Shown here one piece after another: positions 6,025-9,894 of a DNA stretch of 9,894 nt (position 1 is its first letter; the number at the start of each line of letters is the position of its first letter). Source of the stretch: an uncultured Gemmatimonadota bacterium (GTDB lineage: Bacteria > Gemmatimonadota > Gemmatimonadetes > Gemmatimonadales > GWC2-71-9). Where the stretch lies: the NCBI GenBank assembly GCA_937961295.1, contig CALGOK010000130.1:1-9894 (forward strand), in the 5' to 3' direction. The notes under the pieces are model-generated. The model worked only from the letters and a program-made list of their open reading frames with translations. It was not told where the DNA came from and made no database searches. The translations under genes and the position numbers were made by a program.

Positions 6025-6035
6025 CGACCGACACA

Positions 6036-6784
<749 letters not shown>

Positions 6785-6785
<1 letters not shown>

Positions 6786-7750
6786 TGGCGAACGTGCTCG
6801 CGATTCTCGAGCAGCGCGACGGCGCGCTGCGCAAGGGCGCTCCCGAACTCCTCGCCGCCGCGCGCCAGCTCGCCGAGGCGGCGGGCGGTGCGGTGGACGC
6901 GATCGTCTTCGCCGCCGGCGAGGTGGCCGGGCTCGATGGTCTCGGTGCCGCGGGCGCCGACCGGGTGCGCACCGTCACCGGTGACGCGTTCGCGCAGTAC
7001 AACCCCGACGGCATCGTGGCCACCGTGGCGACGATCGCCGGCGAGTACCGCGCCATCGTCACCTCGGCCACCGCCACCGGCAAGGACCTCGCCCCACGCA
7101 TCGCGGCGCGGATCGGCGCGCCGTGCGGCATGGACGTCACCCAGGTGGAGATCGCCGGCGACGCGGTGCGCGTCACCCGCCCGGTGTACGCTGGCAAGGC
7201 GATCCAGGTGCTCGATCTCGCCGGCACGCCGGTCATCGCGGTGCGCCCGTCGGCCTACGCCGCCACGAGCGCCGGCAAGGCTGGCGCGGTCGAGGCGCTC
7301 GCACCGGCGTCGTTCACGCAGCGGCTCACGGTGACCGGCGTGGCCGAGCCGGAGGGCGAGGCGGTGGACGTGGCGGAGGCGCGCGTGGTGATCTCGGGCG
7401 GCCGCGGCCTCGGTGATCCCAAGCACTTCGCGCTGCTCGAGGAACTCGCCGCGGCGTTCGGCGGCGAGGCGGCCGTCGGCGCGTCACGCGCAGTGGTCGA
7501 CGCCGGCTGGATCGGCCACGGCCATCAGGTGGGCCAGACCGGCAAGACGGTGGCCCCCGAGCTCTACTTCGCCGTGGGGATCTCCGGCGCCATCCAGCAC
7601 CTCGCCGGGATGCGCACCGCCAAGACCATCGTCGCGATCAACCGCGACAAGGACGCCCCGATCTTCAAGGTGGCCGACTACGGCATCGTGGGTGACCTGT
7701 TCGAGGTGGTGCCCGCGCTGACCGAGGCGGTCAGGAAGGCGAAGGGCTGA
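6785..7750 (+). CDS. etfA: Electron transfer flavoprotein subunit alpha
   Basis: FAD-carrying large subunit of EtfAB, 321 residues, normal for the family. The ATG at 6785 overlaps the etfB stop and has GAAGG (6773-6777) 7 nt upstream, which supports translational coupling of the two subunits. The N-terminal domain (about 1-190) has an EtfA beginning (MANVLAILEQRDG) and the variable adenine-nucleotide-type fold. The C-terminal FAD domain is strongly conserved: SRAVVDAGW with Arg235, QVGQTGK (248-254) with Thr252, ISGAIQHLAGM (266-276), INRDKDAPIF (285-294), and a final ADYGIVGDLFEVVP. These contact the FAD in known structures. The gene is followed at 7752 by a large inverted repeat and then by nadB, so it probably ends its transcription unit. 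Confidence 0.97.
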
Positions 7751-7751
7751 A

Positions 7752-7815
7752 CAGCCGCGGCCGTCAGGCCGCGGGGGTTCGTGGCTGCATCCCCGCGGCC
7801 TGACGGCCGCGGCTG
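7752..7815 (+). repeat. 25-bp perfect inverted repeat (hairpin of hairpins) between etfA and nadB
   Basis: The arms 7752-7776 and 7791-7815 are exact reverse complements over 25 bp, around a 14-nt loop (7777-7790). Each arm is itself a hairpin: CCGCGGCC and GGCCGCGG around loop GTCA (7755-7774) in the left arm, and the same stem around loop TGAC (7793-7812) in the right arm. The element can therefore fold as one long stem or as two 8-bp hairpins. It begins two bases after the etfA stop. A bidirectional transcription block, an mRNA 3'-end stabiliser, or a REP-like paired palindrome are all plausible. No T-tract follows the stem, so it is not a canonical intrinsic terminator. Confidence 0.9.
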
Positions 7816-7839
7816 GCCGTCGCACACTCCTGCCTCCGC

Positions 7840-7851
7840 TAGATTTCCCCC
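7840..7851 (+). promoter_or_regulatory. TAGATT -10 element giving a probable leaderless nadB transcript
   Basis: TAGATT (7840-7845) ends 6 nt before the nadB GTG, placing the expected transcription start at or within a base or two of the start codon. The bases between are TCCCCC, with no ribosome site. TAG at 7840-7842 is in frame with nadB, so translation cannot begin further upstream. The box shares the TAnnTT plus C-tract form with the two dehydrogenase upstream regions. A -35 near 7817-7822 is weak. Confidence 0.6.
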
Positions 7852-9360
7852 GTGCCCCACACCCACCGGCCGCTCGTCATCGGCACCGGGGTCGCCGGTC
7901 TCTGGACCGCCTGGCGGCTCGCGTCGGAGGGCCGCGACGTCCTGCTGGTCACCAAGGCGACGCTGCAGGACTCCAACACGGCCTGGGCGCAGGGCGGCAT
8001 CGCCGTGGCGCTCGATGCTGACGACTCGCCGGCGCTCCACGCCGCCGACACGATCGCCGCGAGCGACGGCCTGGCCGACCCGCTCGCGGTGGACGTGCTG
8101 GTGCACGAGGGTCCTGCGCGCGTGCGGGAACTGCTCGAGCTCGGCGCCCGTTTTGATCGTGGACCCGATGGCGCGCTGCGCTTCGGGCTCGAGGCGGCGC
8201 ACTCGCGGCCGCGGATCCTGCACGCCGAGGGCGACCGCACCGGCGCCGCGCTGGTGGAGGCGCTGTCGCGCGTGGTGCTCGCCGATCCGCGCATCACGCT
8301 GCTGGAGCGCACCCGGGTGCGCCGGCTGGTGCGCCACGGCGAACGGGTGATCGGCGCGATCGTGCTCGACGACGAGGGCGAGCCGAGCGCGATCGCGGCG
8401 CCCGCGGTGGTGCTCGCCACCGGCGGCGTGGGGCAGCTGTTCGAGGTGACCACCAACCCGCCGGTGGCGACCGGCGACGGCTGGGCATTTGCGCACGCGG
8501 TGGGCGCCACGCTGGCGCACCTGGAGTTCCTCCAGTTCCACCCCACGGCGCTTCGCGTGCCGGGGGTGAACCCGGCGCCGCTGCTCACCGAGGCGCTGCG
8601 CGGTGCCGGGGCGTGGCTGGTGGACGGCAGGGGGCACCGGTTCGTGCTCGACGCCGATCCGCGCGGCGAACTCGCCTCGCGCGACGTGGTGGCGCGCAGC
8701 GTGGCGATCCGCGCGTTCCGCGACGATGCGTTCCTCGACGCGCGGCATGTCGAGGACGTGGAGCAGCGGTTTCCGGGGGTGAGTGCGCTGGTCGCCGCGC
8801 ACGGCCTCTCGCTCGCGCGCGACGTGCTGCCGGTGGCGCCGGCGATGCACTATGCCATGGGTGGCATCCGCACCGACCTCGGCGGGCGGAGCAGCGTGCC
8901 GGGGCTGTGGGCGGTGGGCGAGTGCGCCAACACGGGGGTGCACGGCGCCAATCGACTGGCGTCCAACTCGCTGCTCGAGGGGCTGGTGTTCGCCGACCGC
9001 GCCGGGCGCGAGATCCACGCGGCGCTCACCGATGCGCCGCGGCCGCCGGCCTCGCTGGCGCCGGCGGCGACCGACGTGGACGTGGGGATCGACGACCGGC
9101 CCGAGGCGCTGGCGCTCCGGGCGCGGATGCGCTCGATTCTGACGCGGGAGGCCGGCGTGCTGCGGACCGAGCCGGGGCTGGCCGAGGCCGAGATCGGCCT
9201 GGCCGACCTGCTGGCCCGGACGCCGTCGGGCGCCTGGCAGACCGCCGATCAGCTGCGGGTGGCCGCGCTGATCGCCCGGGCCGCGCGGGGCCGCCGCGAG
9301 TCACGCGGCGGCCATCGCCGGGCCGATTTTCCGAACCCGAAGTCGTGGAGCAACGAGTGA
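7852..9360 (+). CDS. nadB: L-aspartate oxidase
   Basis: FAD enzyme converting L-aspartate to iminoaspartate, the first step of de novo NAD synthesis; 502 residues. Seen in order: GTGVAG dinucleotide motif (residues 11-16); SNTAWAQGGIA from residue 41, the FAD-covalent or His-region analogue of the succinate dehydrogenase flavoprotein family; LEFLQFHPTAL with His230; EALRGAGAWLVD; SRDVVARS (276-283) with candidate catalytic Arg; MHYAMGGIRTD with His333; and GVHGANRLASNSLLEGL with Arg368. The HYAMGG and SNSLLEGL forms separate aspartate oxidases from most succinate dehydrogenase and fumarate reductase subunits, and nadA directly follows. The C-terminal helical part (about 420-480) is short, and the last 20 residues are basic and not recognisable. 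The GTG start is forced by an in-frame TAG 12 nt upstream. The stop overlaps the nadA start by 4 nt (GTGA). Confidence 0.95.
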   Translation: MPHTHRPLVIGTGVAGLWTAWRLASEGRDVLLVTKATLQDSNTAWAQGGIAVALDADDSPALHAADTIAASDGLADPLAVDVLVHEGPARVRELLELGARFDRGPDGALRFGLEAAHSRPRILHAEGDRTGAALVEALSRVVLADPRITLLERTRVRRLVRHGERVIGAIVLDDEGEPSAIAAPAVVLATGGVGQLFEVTTNPPVATGDGWAFAHAVGATLAHLEFLQFHPTALRVPGVNPAPLLTEALRGAGAWLVDGRGHRFVLDADPRGELASRDVVARSVAIRAFRDDAFLDARHVEDVEQRFPGVSALVAAHGLSLARDVLPVAPAMHYAMGGIRTDLGGRSSVPGLWAVGECANTGVHGANRLASNSLLEGLVFADRAGREIHAALTDAPRPPASLAPAATDVDVGIDDRPEALALRARMRSILTREAGVLRTEPGLAEAEIGLADLLARTPSGAWQTADQLRVAALIARAARGRRESRGGHRRADFPNPKSWSNE

Positions 9361-9894
9361 GCCTGTCCCTGCCGGTGATCGAGGCGCAGCCCTACCGCGA
9401 GGAGGAGATTCCCGTCCTGCAGGCGGAGATTCGCCGCCTCGCGAAGGAACGCAACGCGATCATCCTCGCCCACAACTATCAGCGCGCCGAAGTGCAGGAT
9501 GTGGCCGACTTCGTGGGCGACTCGCTCGGCCTGTCGCGCCGTGCCGCCGAGGTGGAGGAGGACGTGATCGTCTTCTGCGGCGTGCACTTCATGGCTGAGA
9601 CCGCCAAGGTGCTCTCGCCAGAGAAGACGGTGCTGCTCCCCAACCTCGAGGCCGGGTGCTCGCTCGCCGACACCATCACCCCCGAGGAGGTGCGCGGCTG
9701 GCGGCGCCAGTTCCCCGACTACGTGGCGGTGGGCTATGTGAACACCACCGCGGCGGTGAAGGCCGAGCTCGACTACTGCTGCACCAGCGGCAACGTGCTC
9801 GACGTGATCGACGCGATCCCGGAGGAGAAGGGGATCCTCTTCCTCCCCGACATGTTCCTGGGTGCCCACGTCCGCCGGATGCGGCCGAACCGCA
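9357..9894 (+). CDS. nadA: Quinolinate synthase (3' truncated)
   Basis: [4Fe-4S] enzyme that condenses iminoaspartate from NadB with dihydroxyacetone phosphate to quinolinate. The frame is open to the window edge, with 179 codons visible, roughly half of the usual length. The GTG at 9357 overlaps the nadB stop, and GGAG (9347-9350) lies 6 nt upstream. Seen: ILAHNYQ (residues 36-42), GDSLGLSR (54-61), FCGVHFMAETAKVL (73-86), PNLEAGCSLAD with Cys101 as the probable first cluster ligand, YVNTTAAVKAE (127-137), CTSGN (142-146) and LFLPDMFLG (161-169). The other two cluster cysteines expected in the family would lie in the missing part. Overlap with nadB implies coupled translation, sensible for enzymes sharing an unstable intermediate. 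nadC may follow outside the window. Confidence 0.95.
   Translation, partial: MSLSLPVIEAQPYREEEIPVLQAEIRRLAKERNAIILAHNYQRAEVQDVADFVGDSLGLSRRAAEVEEDVIVFCGVHFMAETAKVLSPEKTVLLPNLEAGCSLADTITPEEVRGWRRQFPDYVAVGYVNTTAAVKAELDYCCTSGNVLDVIDAIPEEKGILFLPDMFLGAHVRRMRPNR

Noticed and set aside
5940..6035. N-terminal extension of EtfB from the ATG at 5940
   Set aside because: It would translate the cloverleaf element into an Arg-rich tail unlike any EtfB. The GTG at 6036 gives the standard MKIAVCIRR beginning and has a ribosome site.
7752..7820. Canonical Rho-independent terminator after etfA
   Set aside because: The stem is long and GC-rich but no T-run follows, so it is recorded as an inverted repeat with possible attenuating effect only.
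7678..9018. Antisense reading frame of 446 codons opposite nadB
   Set aside because: Low-complexity Arg/His/Gly composition, opposite a well-supported gene, no ribosome site or motif.

Overview
This is a compact, high-GC bacterial stretch with nine genes, all on the + strand: two are cut by the window edges and seven are complete. GC is very high throughout, with strong G/C preference at third codon positions, which is why long reading frames appear on the antisense strand. Gene content, the junction style and the TAnnTT-plus-C-tract promoter-like boxes fit a Gemmatimonadota-type bacterium. That assignment is inference; the sequence carries no rRNA or other marker that settles it.

Layout. 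(1) Positions 1-990: the 3' part of an NAD-type isocitrate/isopropylmalate dehydrogenase family gene, most likely isocitrate dehydrogenase. It overlaps a small zinc-ribbon plus two-helix membrane protein (965-1255), which overlaps an exported DUF4139 protein (1252-2628). A SprT-like HExxH metalloprotein follows (2650-3366), overlapping the first acyl-CoA dehydrogenase (3363-4580). (2) After a 153-bp gap comes a second, paralogous acyl-CoA dehydrogenase (4734-5924). Both belong to the glutaryl-CoA dehydrogenase branch, but only the second keeps the Glu that accompanies the substrate-binding Arg. (3) After a 111-bp gap come etfB (6036-6785) and etfA (6785-7750), the electron transfer flavoprotein that would take electrons from these dehydrogenases. 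(4) After a 101-bp gap come nadB (7852-9360) and the start of nadA (9357 to the edge), the first two steps of de novo NAD synthesis from aspartate.

Functionally, the middle is an acyl-CoA oxidation and electron-transfer module: two dehydrogenases pass electrons to EtfAB and onward to the quinone pool. It sits between a TCA-type dehydrogenase and NAD biosynthesis. The gene families are familiar; the less ordinary content is in the gaps. Each of the three intergenic gaps over 100 bp holds a different, elaborate inverted-repeat element. These are a heptamer-based hairpin at 4590-4680, a fully paired four-way-junction cloverleaf built on GCGC every 16 nt at 5941-6002, and a 25-bp perfect inverted repeat whose arms are themselves hairpins at 7752-7815. 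The last two bracket etfBA. nadB appears to be read from a leaderless transcript: a TAGATT box ends 6 nt before its GTG and itself contains the in-frame stop that fixes that start.
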